A stretch of 64,000 nucleotides of DNA from Chrysomallon squamiferum (lineage: Eukaryota; Mollusca; Gastropoda; Neomphalida; Peltospiridae). Below the pieces are notes generated by a model. That model searched no databases. It was not told the origin of the DNA and saw only the letters and a program-made list of their open reading frames with translations. Position numbers and translations under genes: made by a program. The DNA is taken from positions 24,326,946 to 24,390,945 of the forward strand of contig CM022665.1 in assembly GCA_012295275.1 (NCBI GenBank), written 5' to 3'. Shown piece by piece: positions 1 to 14,684 of the stretch. The number at the start of each line of letters is the position of its first letter. Positions within the stretch are counted from its first letter, which is position 1.

Positions 1-2220
1 GGTCAGCAAAATTAGAACCAAACAAAAAATAATAAAACCTTTTAGAAAATATCAATGTATTACTCACAAATATTTAAGTTCTTACTCATTGTTAGCAAAA
101 AAAAAAAAAAAATTGTAGAATCCAAACTAATTTTCTGTATGATTTTCAAAAAAGATTTCTAAAAAAGTCAAATGGTTTATGAAGATTTGTTTTTGAATAT
201 CTTTTTATCATTGGTGGTGAAAAATAAAAACTGTTGAATAGAATCAGAAATATTTTCTATTGGTATTTTATTTTTAAAAATCCACATATATCTGATTGGA
301 AATGTACCAAGATTTTATCATCATTGATGCTGGAAATTTCATGTATTACAGAAGATTGTAGTATGGAATGTTTTAAAAATGTTTAAAAGGAATTATTCAT
401 TTTAACCAAATGATCACAGAAAATGGTTGTGGTATGCAAGTGGTTAAGAAGAAATTCAAACTGCTTTTAACCAGCTTCTTTTATGAGAATGCACTTTCCA
501 TTTTTCTTATTATCTTTGTTTTTGCATTCCCTTGCACACAGAAAGGCATGTTATGATGTTTTTGAAGCATTCCAGCTGGAACTAAAAAAAAAATAGAATG
601 AAAAAGAACAAAAAAAATTATGGTGAAAATGAGAAGAAAAAAAAATCTTGATTCTAAACCGGAGCAAATTCTGATCAGGGCCTATATCTACACAGAGCAC
701 AATTTATGTTCTTATTTGCTGGCTTTCATCAGCAACACACACACAATTACATTAAAGCAAGAGAAAATTGCAATTGCTATTAAGGACTGCAACGAAGACA
801 TTTTACTATCACTCGGCAGAGCACTTGCCCTTTCGCCATTTTATCATTATTGACCATGCATGACATTTGCATACCTTTCAGAAGAGTGGCAATTTAGAAT
901 CACAATAAAATTTTCTCAAATGAGTCCTTGGGTAACAGTTAGATTAGTAATTCCTTCATCCCACTAGATATATACATGAGGCATTGGCCATAACCTCCTG
1001 TTGTACTTCATTTGGCTAGCCTCTTGTTATGGTTGTCATAAAGATTTTTGCTGTGTGAAAATTAAATTGTAAACTGTAGATGCGAGGTCTGAATGAAGAC
1101 AATTTTGTTTATTATTGTATGACTTTTATTATTGTGGTACCATTATCCTGTCAAATGTTTCTGATAAAAGTTTCTTATTTCTAACCAAATTACAACAATA
1201 AAAATAAAATAAAGTCAAATGATCATAGCAAGGATGATAGAGATATTGTTGTAACCCAATCACAATAAAAAGTGATTCATAATGAAATGTATTGTTTGGC
1301 TGAGTGCAAAGGTGTTTTATCATCAAGGCAATGAACTATTTATATAAACCACAACAACTTCTGAATATAGGCATAAATCTTACAGTTTTATATGTGCTAT
1401 ACTAACTTTTCTATTCTATATACAGATCTTTCAGATCTTGAACTCTTAATTAATAAATAAAAATTAAAAAACCAACAACCCAGAAACCTGAATATTTATT
1501 ATTATTTGACAACATACTCAACATATTTTTAATCTTCAGCTTTATGACATCACACACATGATAAAATCAACCATAAAAATAATTAGAGAGGAAACCCACT
1601 GTCACCAAATAACAGGCTACTCTTATTTCAATTATCTGCTCCTTAGATGCTGCAGAAGAGATTTACAATTACTGATGTGCTCTGTTTGTTCCAGTATTAT
1701 TTCTGACTGTGTCATACAGGTTACTGTGGCCCATCACTCAATGTAGAAAACTTCCATTTTGCCTGTGTCATTGATGGACGGTTCATGATATTAAAGACAA
1801 GGCCTTATTCATTCATAGCTGACTGTGATAGAGGGCAGCAGCTTCTGTCTTTCTGCTGTCACTGATGCAGAAAGGATAGTATTATTCAACTAGGAAAACA
1901 CTTAGCTCTGAGGTGCAGTGGGTCATAAGATCTATCCTTCTTTGTGGTGTAGTTGGAGTTTAGGATTAAATTTGTTTGTTTGTTTTAATGGCCAAACCTT
2001 TGTGGTTTTGTCTGGTTGAGGCTTTCAGATTTGGTTTAAAATTTATTTATTTTTAACTATACTTCTTTATGGTCTAAATAAAATGGTGTCCTAATTGTTA
2101 TTTTAATCTTCATTTAGAGTTCAGTTTGATTTAAGTCAAGGGTTTTAATTTTACTTAACACTAATTTATTTCAATTTCTTTAAAATCCTATGCTGACACT
2201 AGTTGCCAAAATTACAGAGT

Positions 2221-2570
2221 AACACCTCTACAGAAACCAAACCCCAAAAGACACAAGTCAGTCCCTTTAACATCCCCTTTTAAAACTCTAAAGCCTCGAA
2301 CACCTGTATAGCAACCAAATCAGTCTGTCAGAAGATGGCAATGAGTGAATCCCTTTAACAGGACAAGTTATCTCATTCGGAAACTCCAACACCTCTAAAG
2401 CAACCATACATATCTGCCAGAAAATGATACCAAAACTGATGAGTGACTACCCTTAAACAGAACAAGTTACATAATTTTCAAATTCCAACACCTCTGTGGT
2501 AACCAAACGCATCTGACAGAGCATGGCACATGAGTGACTCCCTTTAACTGGACAAGTTTCCATCCCACTA
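2221..2570. repeat. decayed minisatellite, about 80-100 bp unit, 4 copies
   Basis: The phrase AACACCTCTAxAGxAACCAA recurs near 2221, 2299, 2388 and 2487. Each copy is followed by a TGAGTGACTCCCTTTAAC-like block and an ACAAGTTA-like block. Units differ by many substitutions and have uneven length, so this is an old tandem array. Confidence 0.75.
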
Positions 2571-3404
2571 GAAGCACCAAGGTGATTCCAGTTGAGCAGA
2601 CTGACCGGAGGCCATTTCACACAGTGTGCATCATTACCTCATTCTTTGAAGTTATTCCATCACTTGAAGCGAGTAATTGTTGAAAATTCCACTGCACCAG
2701 TTTTGTGTCTCCTCTACTATGATGACCTTTACAGAGAAGTGATTGAACACTTGTCAGCCTTTTTAATTACACATTTATATCAGTCAGGGCTTGAGTGTGT
2801 CCACAGCTTTCCTTCAGAAAAAACATAAACCAAAGAGAGGCAGCGTGATAAATGTATGAATAAATAAAAAGAGACAGGCAAACCATAAATATACAAAGAC
2901 AAATAATGAATAAAATATCCATGTGTGTGTGTGTGTGTGTGTATACATATACACATACACTCACATGCACATGTACATTTTTTTCATTCTTGTAGCTGTA
3001 TTGTTTTTTTATTTTATTAGTGTTAATACTCTTTATATACATGTTTTTTCCATGCTTTGTTTGTAACTTTTTTCCTTTGTATATACTTTTTATCTTCTCT
3101 GCTATTTGCCCCTAAAACTAACATTTTCAGGTTAATCATTAACAAAAAAAAAAAAAAAAATGTTTATTAATAATAATTTGGTTAATGTTGTCAATACCTC
3201 CTTTCGCTCAGTGTTTTGAAAATAAGTATACAGAAAGAAAAAAAAGGTTACCTCTCCTGAGATCTGGATTCCACTGGTAAATAATGGCAGTGCTGAGACT
3301 AATTAAAGTGTGGTCTGTAATGTTATTTGTTATCTCAGTACCAAGGTTTTTAACTAAGCTAATTTTACCGAGATACAAAAACCACATGACTGTCTAAACA
3401 ACCA

Positions 3405-3975
3405 GTGTTGAGTTTGTGATGTATTCTGTATATATCTGGGTTTAATCATTCTTTTTCAGCTTGTGATGTATACTATAGATCACGGACTGTAGTCAATTTT
3501 CTATCAGTTTATGAGATATCATAGTTATATATATCTAATGATTAAATGCTTTTCTTTATTTGTGATTTATACTGTACATCTTCAAATTAAATATTTTCAG
3601 TTTTTGATGTATATTGTACTTCTCAGAGTTTAAAGTTAAATTTTTCTGTATCTATTTTTGATGTACATATACTACTTGCATGATAAATCTTTCTCTTTCA
3701 AATTGTTTTGTACACTATACATCTTGGGGTTAAATGTTCTTCAGTTTCTGATGTATACTGTTCATCTTGGAATTAAATCTTTCACTTTCAATTCATGATA
3801 TATACTACACAGATTGAGGGTCAGATCTTTTTCTCTTTCAATTTGTGATGTACACTGTTTCTGTGCATCCTTCAGTTTTAATCATTGTTTTTCAGTTAAT
3901 GATGTATTCTGTATAACATTGTGGTAGTTAAATCTTTTTTCAGTTTGTTGCGGGTTAAATAATTTTCAATCAGTG
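3405..3975. repeat. decayed minisatellite, about 45-55 bp unit, 11-12 copies
   Basis: A core close to TTTGTGATGTATACTGTACAT followed by a GGTTAAATCTTTTTC-like block recurs near 3414, 3461, 3508, 3560, 3601, 3654, 3703, 3744, 3782, 3840, 3895 and 3941. The copies are imperfect, which indicates age. Confidence 0.8.
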
Positions 3976-5179
3976 GAATTTTTATAAGCACATCTGTATG
4001 TCAGGTTTAATATTGTTTAAAAGAAGAGTTATCACCTTAGTGTAATGTACTGAGTGAAGTGGCTGCTGTTTCTTTCAACATCTGTGCAGATTTATATCCC
4101 CATCATGTCTTTCTTTTTCAGCAACTTTGTAATAAATGATTCAGTTTTATATGATTAGATATTATAATAAAATATTTTAATTTACTCCCACCTGTTTTAT
4201 GAATTAATATTAATTAACAGGTCTAGTCTGATTCTTTTAAATGAATAAAATTAAAAAAAGAAAACACCTTCTGTTAAATATCATTGCTTGCATATGTATT
4301 GCAGAACAGTTAATAAATGTCTTTGTATTTGCTGATGAAAGGATTCTTTTTTACAACATGCCAAAATACTCATTTTCATTTTTCATTTAGTAGCAAGATA
4401 TCTTTAATTTAACCTTCCCATAAGTTGTAGAGCACATACAACTGCTTTTGATAAAGCATATAAAAATCATGGGGCACTGGCTGGATTTGGTAATAGTCTA
4501 ATATTAGTACTGAGAGGAATGTATCCAGTAGTACCTAAGGAAAGTTTGCAGTACTACAGAGTAACAGCAGATCTCAACAAAATGCTTTAGAATCACAATT
4601 CACTGTGTTTTCTTTTTTTTTCATTATACTTTTTTTTTAATATCAAAATCTGCTGTTACTTTTTTCCTGTTCATCCTCTCTTATAAACACCAGCTCCATT
4701 TGTCTTCAGCTTCAACTCACAGGTACAAATCCTGTGAAGTTTTCTTGGCAAGGAATAAGAAGATATTTGAGTGATGGAATTCACAAGGTGCCACAGCAAT
4801 TACAGTCACATTTTGTGCCTCGCTTTTCGGACTTTTGAAGTCGCTGAAGTTCTTAACACAATAATCAAATATTGTCTTCAAGATTCCTTCACTCTCATCA
4901 TGGATGGCCCCTCATCTGAAGAATGCAGTCAGAGGTAACCATGATTAAGTACTGGAAATTATGCAGGTGCCAGTTCAATTTCTCTCCCATCTTACTTCAC
5001 CCTGCAGTGTAAATTGTAGATGCCAAAGCCTATTTGCTGCAAGGTTTAAGCGGTACCAGTGTATCAGGCAACCAGTGGAGAGAAGTGGTTTAAATTCAGC
5101 ATCCTGTGGTTTTTCCATAAATTACATTAATACAGTGGAATAGATACAAGTTTCTGTTGAAAAGCCTGTCTGAGAGAAT

Positions 5180-5525
5180 ATATTCTTACATAAATGGAAG
5201 TCATTTATTTGCCTCTCTTTTACACAATTTTTATAAGAAATGTTTAACAGAAATTAGAAAGAAAATGTATTAGTTCCCTTTTATGTGACTTTATAACACA
5301 TTTTAATTATGTAAGAAAGAAAAAAAATGTATTACTTCCCGTTTGTGTGACTTTCATAAGAAATTTTAACAATAATTATGAGAAAGAAAAGAAAATGTAT
5401 TGGTTCCTTTTTATATGACTTTACAACAAATGTTAATCAAATAAAAAAGGAAATGAAATGTGTAGCTTCCCCTTTACAGAATGTTCAATAGAAACTTTAA
5501 CAATATTATACAAAATAAAATAAAT
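5180..5525. repeat. decayed minisatellite, about 65-70 bp unit, 5 copies
   Basis: AGAAAATGTATTAGTTCCC followed by a TTTATGTGACTTTATAACA-like block and TTTTAAC recurs about every 65-70 bases from about 5190 to 5520. Confidence 0.75.
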
Positions 5526-6290
5526 TCTGGCAAATGTTTCTGATGTAACTAATGCCACTATTAATATAATTCTATAGAGAAGTTAATGTCAGTGATCTAA
5601 TAACTAAAGAGCTTTTTAAGCCAATCTTCATGTAATAAATATTTAAATAATATCAGTTTATTATTAGCCTGAGTAGGTTTCTTCACCAATTATTAGCAGT
5701 ATGTACAGGATGTATATATAATAAATGATGTGTTATATATATGTATATATACACACACACGCGCACACACACAAACACACGTAAACACATGTATTTGATA
5801 TGTAGTTATATGCTTAAAGGTTTGAAATGACATTATAATACAAATAGAAAAATTGTGAATATATGTGTCTAATTTACAAAGTATTTGATTTGAAGAGCAG
5901 TGGATCACAGGAACAGTTCTCACCAGTGCATACAGTGAGCTGTTTCCCATTCTAGCTAATACTCAAACTTTTTGTTCTACAACATATCCTAGTATGTACT
6001 TTCCTGTCTGTCAGAAAGTTCATATAATCAGATGAATACTTATTGAGATAAAACAATTAATACAAATGTTGTAGCAAGTTACCTTTGTCTTGCTTTCACT
6101 AATTATTTCCATTTCATACATTTACATTAAAAAGTAACAAATAATAACCATTAAAACAAAAATATAATGACTTTCATAATTAACTTTCATCAATTTATTT
6201 CATAGATAAATAAAATCTTATGAACTGATGCCATGCTAAAAAAAAATATGTAAATAGAATAAAATTTTATTGAATTTGCAAACTCCCATC

Positions 6291-6294
<4 letters not shown>

Positions 6295-6331
<37 letters not shown>
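6295..6331. repeat. poly-A run, 37 bases
   Basis: Uninterrupted adenines. They could be a retroposon tail or simple expansion; no retroposon body is recognisable upstream. Confidence 0.9.
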
Positions 6332-6333
<2 letters not shown>

Positions 6334-6859
6334 GTTGTGATACTGATGTAAAAGATACTACAGTAACATCTTCATTAGATAGGAATTGAGAAATGTTTGT
6401 TTTTACTTTCAATCAAAGTTTGGCACATTCTCCCATTTTGCACATTATTTCTAACCGTGCATGCAACAGAGATGGCAAAATGTAACAGAGCAATCCATCT
6501 GACTTCAAATAATAAATAGTTATTTCCTCCACTGATAACTGTGAACACAAAAAACACACTTTAGATTTATGCTGGGATCTTTTCTTTCTTTCTTCACTGC
6601 AGCTTTCTAAGAATTATAGATAATACAGCACATGTTGTGTAAAGGAAATCATATTTTATTGCCAATAAAGTATTTGAAAAAATGATATTAATATTAAATA
6701 CTGTTTTTCACTGAGGCAGTGTTTTGTTTAAAAAAAGAAAATGCTGTGGCAATATTTTACTTGCTAGCTTAAAATTCTTCTTTAATTTTTTTTTTTTTTA
6801 TATGAGAATTAAATTTGTTTAATAAATGTCTCTGTTAGCAAATATAATCATTTATCTAT

Positions 6860-6861
<2 letters not shown>

Positions 6862-6894
<33 letters not shown>
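6862..6894. repeat. (AT)n microsatellite
   Basis: About 16 uninterrupted AT dinucleotides in intronic sequence. Confidence 0.95.
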
Positions 6895-6897
<3 letters not shown>

Positions 6898-8290
6898 GTA
6901 TTACTGAAACTGTTAATTTAACAACAACAATGATATTATTTTAAAAACACACACTTCAGACTGTACTTTTAGATTTCATTCACTACTGTTTTCATCTCAA
7001 TATAATCGATATTCAACTGAAGAGTTGAAATCTCTCATTACCAGTGATCCTCATTCAACAATTGTTGAAACTAAAGTTACATTACTCTGAAGACTGCAGC
7101 CTGCCAGAAAACACACAAACATGGAGGAACCTACATGAATCTCATTTCCAACAGGAAAACTCTTCAATTTCTAGCACCAGCTCAGCATTCCTCCACATTT
7201 CCTGTTTCCCTCTTTAAGTAATGGAATCAAGCTTCAGTTAATGTTTGCTTTATAATTTTCAACATCATCAAATGAAGTAATCAGAAACTTTTGTCATATT
7301 TCCATCAACATTCACAATTTCCTACAAGCATGTTAACTTGCAAGTGGAATGTCTTGGTCAGATTGCATGTAATTATTTTATAATTTACTCAGAAATTATT
7401 TCAGTTGTTGATTCTGTGGCGTTAGTGACAATTGTTTGTTGTGTTTTCATAAACTGGTTATCTGTAAGGTTACAGTCTTGTTGAGTCAATCTCTGTTATT
7501 TCACACAGGAATGTTTCACAACATTCATAATTACCATCACTCAAGTTAGAAAAATCTGTTTCTATATATTCTCACATGTGTGAATAGAACACAGTTTTAA
7601 AGTACTCTATTAACAGTTTCACAGTAACAGATCTGAAAATAAGTGCAATTATAAAAAGAAAACCAAATAAAACAAAGACACTAAAGTCTTTATTGTGTAC
7701 TGAATTCTAATGAGTTTTATTGTCTAACAAACTAACACATAATAACTTCCAATGTTATAATGCACTGAAGGGTCATTAAATATTCTTTTATTTATTCATT
7801 TGTTATCTTTCTATAATACAGTAAATAACATTTGTAAATTAGCCTTGCATTTATACCTGCATTTATAGTTGAACTTTTTTTTTTTTTTTTTTTTTTTCTC
7901 ATCAGGGTTTTGTAACTTGTATTTATACCATATATTTTTTTTGTTGTAATTGTTATTATACCTACACACTCGTATATACCATTAAAGTTAGCAGTACACT
8001 GTTCTCTAACTGAAACAACATAAATACAAGCAACTGAATTTAAATAAAGCATCTGTGTTCAACAGAGGAAACATGCTTCTGCCATTATATGAAAACTCTC
8101 CTCAATTTGTCTCAAAATATTACATGTGCCTTCCCATAAGAATAAAAGTACTTATCAAGGCCTCTGATACAACTCTGTCTGGAATGGGAAATGGTACAGT
8201 GAGTGCATAATTAAAGATTTATTCTGAAACTTGTTATGCCTTGAACCAGAGCTCTCACCAATAAGTTTACATCACAATCAGCTCCCTGCA

Positions 8291-8291
<1 letters not shown>

Positions 8292-8321
<30 letters not shown>
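8292..8321. repeat. poly-A run, about 30 bases
   Basis: Uninterrupted adenines following a short unique segment; no retroposon body was recognised. Confidence 0.9.
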
Positions 8322-8324
<3 letters not shown>

Positions 8325-8637
8325 TCATTACACACTGAACTATAACTAATTAAAACATGAAAGTAAAAATTTCTGTTATGCAAGAAGAAGCAAATTTTTT
8401 CAAAGTAATGACTGTCATAATTTTAAAAACTTGAAAACTTTGCAGCAATGAGGCATACCCACTTATTACCTTGCAAAAGGAGAAATGAAAATGAAGCTTG
8501 AACTTGTGTACTTGAACTTGAACTTAAATTACCTGAGAATCATAAAGTTAAAAGAAGTGAGAAATTAATTCTAATATTCTTACAACTGTATTACAAATTG
8601 AACATACTTTAGTAGTTAAATGGAAAATATTATTTAA

Positions 8638-8840
8638 TATATTCAAGATGGCATCCAGAATTGTTAGGCAGAAAGCAATGTATTTTTTTATTGAAAATCT
8701 TAGTTAGGCTATAAGCAAAAATATTTTATTTTAATTCAGTTTGGTATTTTCAGGCCATAAGCAAAAATATGTTTTCAGTGTGCTGTTCAACATTTTAGGC
8801 CACAAGATAAAACAAAGTATTCAAGATGGAGTCCAACACA
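8638..8840. repeat. decayed tandem repeat, about 45 bp unit
   Basis: AGGC(C/T)ATAAGCAAAAATAT-like cores occur near 8706, 8753 and 8797. A TATTCAAGATGG block flanks both sides, near 8639 and 8818. The copies are imperfect. Confidence 0.6.
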
Positions 8841-11800
8841 GACCATACGAAAAATATATCAAAAAAACATGTATTTGAAAAAGTCTACAGCAGTATTCTT
8901 AGCTGTTAATGTAAGAATAATCAAAACATTAAGAAAAAAAACCCACCAAAAAACAAACAAAAACAAAAAAAATTGTTTTTTTTTTTATCTCACATTTTGT
9001 TTTATATATAAAGATAAATAGGAAACTTTTTAAAAGGTTGTTACATGGTATTTCATGCTATAATCACCTGAAAAGTAATTTATGGACCAAGTGTGTAAAG
9101 TCGTTATAATATAATATGTTATTTATCACTGCTGAGCGGATAAACATATGTTTAAACCACAGTATATATTTCTTAAGATAACTGATTAAGGATGCCATAA
9201 CATTTGTTAAGAAAGCATAATGCCTGTTTACTTCATATTATTTATGTGTTTCTATTAGACACAAGAAGTTATCAATTCTCTATGAATTCGATATCTTCCT
9301 GATTTTCTGATAGACATTTTCTTTTACTTTGTTTCAAAATGTAGAAAAAGAAAACTGATGGAGCACTGTAAATTGTACTAAGACTTCTCACCTGCTTTAC
9401 GATGAACAGGCTGTAGTTAAGATTTTTGAGTTCAGGGATGAAAAATGAAAGGTTGTAGGATCAATCCTCAGACATAGTTCTGTTGGGCTATTTTCTATTC
9501 TAGGCAATACTTTTTGTCTGTGGAAAGGTGGATGCAAAACATTCTTATTATTGTTATTATTATTTTGTAACATGATACATACCTGCCCTATACACTCAAC
9601 AATGTATTATATTTTATTCTATATTTTTTATCCTAAACCTGATATTTATTACCACAGACATGATTACAGTAAACATCTGAATCACGTCATAAATATAAAA
9701 CAACAAACTATCCATCTTAACAGTAATAATAATCTTCATTTCCAAGATACCAAACAAACACTCAGTAATTAGCTACACTAAGTGGAGAATTGGAAAGGAT
9801 TATCTCCCCTTAGAACTGTCAGGATAACTCTTGACAGATCTCAGCTTCTTAAACAAGCTCAGCTGATTGGCTGATGAAGCAGTTGATGTCTTGGTGATAG
9901 GATCAGTCTAAGTCCACTGAAAGCATGCAGAAATGTTGAATAGTTTTTACATGTTTTTAGCCTATGTGTATTTTCACATTCTGAGTTCGTATGAACTCAT
10001 GTTTACTATCTGCAGAACAGAGTGCACTTATAAATAAATTTCTGTAATACAGTAAGAATAAATAGAGAATGATGGGAAATATGTGGGTGTGTGTTTTTAA
10101 ATTCAGTATAATGGAATGTGCCACTCAGTGCCTTTAATAGTCAGTTAAATGTCAAGCTGTTTCTGAAACTGAAGAATAATTTAAAAATAAATATAATCTT
10201 TATTAAAGCATTATTAATGTACTTTTGTGTGAATGTGTTTCTTTATATGTGACTGTGAGTGTGGATGTGTGTGTATGTGTATGTGTGTGTGTGTGTTTAT
10301 GTTTGTGTATGTTTGTGAAATGCACCTCCATATTTATATTTCATTAAAGGAAAAAAAAAAAAAATGTTCAATTGATTTACTTGTAATAACATTTATTGTA
10401 AAAACCATAACATTAGCTTATTAGATTTGTTTCATTGTTTATTGTAAATAAAAAGGCCTATATATAATTTCCCTTCATACATTCCAATATACAATTTTTT
10501 TTGTAAATTTAAATTATTTTCTATTGTAATAATATTATTCTAAAACCTATGAGTAAGTTATGTGAGCTGTAATTTTACCAATTTTGTTATTCTGAAACAT
10601 TTAAAGAATTAATAACAGACATAAACAAAACCAAAAATAATAATAATAAAATAAAAACATCCAAAGAATGTATAAACCCACCACAGAAACCTGTGAAAAA
10701 TTAATGATAATTACTTCCTAACATATCTGTTATGACACAATAAATATAAACAACTTTCAATCATTATGACTTTTATTCATCAAAAGTTTTCCCAGTTTCT
10801 ACCCCTTGGGAGACATTCTGTTTCCTGTGTAGTAAATTTATTATTTAAGCTTGTGTTAATATCAGCTTGGGAATGCTGGAAGATGCATACAAAATTCTGA
10901 TAAAATCTTCAATGCTGTTCAAGTAAAGTCATAAACTTCAAGGTCTTTCTGTAAAATCCATCTTACCTCACTTGCAGATTTCAAAAAAAAAATTCTGAGG
11001 AATATGCACTGTAGATTCTAAACTTCAAAGTTATATGAATGTGAACTTAAGTTATTATTAAATTTGTTATTTTATCAACCAGATAAACATTAATCATAAA
11101 AATTATCAAAGAAAAATGTTTTTCTTTTGTTTTTTCCCCACTTCATTTTTCATTGGACCTTTTCTAAGGTTTTTCCTTCTCTTCTTTCATTTTTCTTTCT
11201 TTCATTTTTAAATCAGTATCTATCTTCTTAAAAAAGAATTAAAATAACTAAAGCATAAGTCTCAAAATGTAATGATTAGTATAATTAAAAAGTGAATGTA
11301 GTAATAAATAAATATATAAATAAATAAATATCTAAATTTATATAGGCTAGAACGAGATACACACCAAAAAAGGTAACAAGGTAATAAATATAATATTTAA
11401 AAATCACCATGGTATGCAGTGGTCAGTTTAACAAAGGTTAGAAGCATGTTTATTTTGGCACTGACAGTCAGCTATGGAATTGACCTGATGTTCTGAGTGT
11501 TGATGAAACTGGAGTACTGCAGGGAGAGAGTCTACTGCCTATATCATTTACACAACAAGCAGAAAGTCACACAGGAGATCTTGTTGTTATGGCACCGGGG
11601 TATGACATTTAAATGTTCCTGGTATTCTGAGGTCAACACCAAGATATTAATACTCATCTTGTTTATATAGGGTAATAATCACTTTCAAACTGATTTTTAG
11701 ATTTCACAGGAACCTTCTGTTCTTTTTTGAGATTGTTATCTTTAAACTTAAGGATGAAAGATTTTTCAGCAATATGTTTGATTTCTGTATACTGGGCAGC

Positions 11801-13674
11801 ACTCTCTTTCAAATCAGTTTTTCATGTTAAAATCAAAGGAAATTTTTATCTTTTATTATGTAGATACTATAAAAATTAGGAAGGGAACACTTTTGATCAG
11901 ATAATATTTTTAGTATTTGACTATATCAGTTTCTAAGAGATTTGTAAGATAATGTTTTCACCTAATGACAGCACAAAATCATAATGGTTTAAGTGAATTA
12001 AGCAAAACATACTTTAACATATATTCTATTTAGATTCTTTAAAGAATATTTTGACTACCTTGAAGTCTATGTTATACTCAGATTTCAAAAATATTGTAAA
12101 GATTGATGCATTAGTAGAAAACACAATATGTTGTGTTTTTGCTGCTAATAAAAAAAGAAATATATACATGATCTTTAAACACACCATTGCTGGAGCCAAT
12201 TTGCTTTCTTTTTTCTTTTCTTTTAATCCTTTTTCATTATTTATTTTTCCTTTACTTTATCAGTATAATATAATATATAATTATGGCTTTGAGCAAAGAA
12301 ACATTATCATGAGAAAACTACTAATGTTTATACAACATAGCCAAAACAAAATAATATATGTATATATGTATATATATCCTATTTACCAGACTTAGGCCTC
12401 CATACATGAATTATCTTTTAATAATGTTGAACATTGCTGGATATGTTACAAATTACAAAATACATTTTGTCTCCATGACATATGTTTTTATTTAATACCA
12501 ATGATTATGTTAATTTAATCAGACTCAGGGCATAGTGGTAGATGTCGTGCTCCCTGCTGTTCTGAACTCACGAATTGGCTGAGCCTCTCTGCACTGCAAG
12601 ATATTTCTCATTTTCTTTTCATTACCAGCAGCTGATGGTATTCCTATTAAAGATCAACTCTCCTCTTTACCACTGGTAACCCTGTCAGCACCACACAGTC
12701 AGCACAGTTCTCATCTTATGTACATTAGGTGGAAAGCAGGCACACTTATGTGTTTCCTTTCACAGACAAATACAGATTCATCAACACAAAGGCACACACA
12801 CACATTCATACACACACACAGAGAGAGAAACACATAAACACACATCTTTTAGTCAAATTCTTTTTTAACATCTTCAAATTCTTATCCTAATCTTTCTCTC
12901 TCTCTGTATTTCCTTCTCATTGTCTCAGTGTCAGTCTATTTCTTACTTCTGTCTTTTGTTTGCTGTAGTTTTTCTTTCTTGTATGTCTATCTCTATCTCT
13001 ATAGATTTTTTTCTATTCTCTATATACTTTCCTTCACGCACTGTATCTCTCTTTCTCTTGCTTTCATTTGTATCTGACTCTGTCTAATGTTCTGTCATTT
13101 TCAGTCTCTCTTTTTTTTTTTCTCTTTCTCACCCTCAGTGATTTTCCCTTTCTTATTCTTTCAGAATGTTGCTCTCTCTTTAGCTCTCTGTGCATCTATC
13201 TCAGCTCTCTGTTAATTCTTCAGCATGTTAAAATACAACAAAATTAATCAAAACTTGCTTTTAAGAATCAGCTCATCCAAATTGTAAAAATTCATATCAT
13301 CTAACAAATATTTATGTCCAGTTTAGCTTTGCCCAGCCTTGACCTGCACATATTTACCCTGAATGATTAAAAATGATGGATCACAAGAATCCAGAACTGG
13401 GCAGTGACCACGACTGCCTGATCTATATTAGATTTGTATATTGATAGGTAAATAATTGATGAACACTGCTGAAAGCCCGATTTATTTGTTTTGAATAGAT
13501 TGATATATGGTTCCTGCATGTTTGATGAACAGTGAGAAACTGCTGGGACGTAGTGGAGCAGAAAGGAGAAATAAGAAAATAAATACTACTAGCTGATTAG
13601 TTGCACAAGTCAGAGATGTATACCTGTTTACTGTTGATTACAAACACAGCAGAGGGTCTGACACGACATCCGTA

Positions 13675-14005
13675 ACAGTCCACAGTCATGGATAATATAT
13701 TATAGTAATGTCTTATGGTACACTGCCTAAGACACAGTCCATAGTGTTGTAGAGCAGTCTACTCTGGTATGGTGGTTTAAACCATATTCCATAATGTATA
13801 ATGGTCCACAGTTATATATAATGGTACAGTGATTAAAGCTGTAGTCCATAGTAATATACAGTATTATGGATGGTACAGTGGTACAAACTATAGTCCATAC
13901 TGATGTCAGAACATACAGAGATGCATAATCTTCCATAGTAATTTAGTGGTTTAGCTATGATCTATAGTGATATATAATGATTCATGCAGTAATGGCAACA
14001 AAAAG
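13675..14005. repeat. decayed minisatellite built on GTCCATAGTAATATA
   Basis: Variants of AGTCCATAGTAATATATAATG and TGGTACAGTGGTTTAAAC alternate at intervals of about 60-70 bases across the stretch, just upstream of the first recognised exon. Confidence 0.7.
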
Positions 14006-14684
14006 CTGCAGTCATACTGTAGTTTAGATATCATTTTCAAGTCTGGTTTTGTTTTGATAACTGTGATGTGCATCAGCTTGATGGTTCACTCATTATACTT
14101 AAGGTTCAGCATCTAATTAGTGTTTAAATATTTCATAGTACTAAATGTTTCACAGTATTAAATAAGAGTATGTAGCAGTGAAGAAATTGGTGTAAAACTG
14201 CTTGTAATATTATATAATATTTCTTAGTATTATATAACTGTTTATAGTGGCTGAGGTTACAGAAGGCTAACTTTTATTTAAAAGATGTGCATTAGTTTAT
14301 TCCTTGTTTTCAGTTATCAAGTCATTGTTGTAAGTCTTTCTTGACAATGTGTCAGAAAGAATCTATATCTGATTTGTATAATTATATATTAATAATAAAT
14401 AAAGACTTATTAAATTACATTCTGAGATGATTTTATTCACAGTGTTCCTTTATCTCATATTATACACCAATAATAAACATACACAGACTTAATTACATAT
14501 ATACAGACTCAAACAACCCACTCACCATATGTACATACATACATACATATATACATAAATACATACATACCTGCACTTGTATACACACACACACAAATAG
14601 AAGATACAGAAGGCAGAGTCAAAGAGACAAACAGTTATAATTACATGTATAATATGTACAGTTTTCTTTCTTTCTTTCTTGCAG

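Larger units (their letters stand above)
1..14684 (+). other. KIF26: intron (or 5' flank) of the KIF26 gene
   Basis: No exon is recognisable before 14685. The exon there starts with two bases of a split Gly codon, so at least one upstream coding exon exists outside the window or is too short to recognise. The stretch holds AT-rich sequence, poly-A runs, decayed minisatellites (listed separately) and a few low-repeat islands at about 620-900, 4690-5130, 7015-7345 and 9770-9930. Short open frames here start at random and lack family similarity, so none is called a gene. Confidence 0.6.

Noticed and set aside
620-853. 77-aa ORF near the window start as a small gene or missing KIF26 exon
   Set aside because: No KIF26 motor motif, no convincing splice sites, and a Lys-rich start made by an A-rich run.
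12524-12660. tRNA-derived SINE or tRNA gene
   Set aside because: GCATAGTGGTAGATG resembles an A box, but no matching B box or cloverleaf can be drawn.
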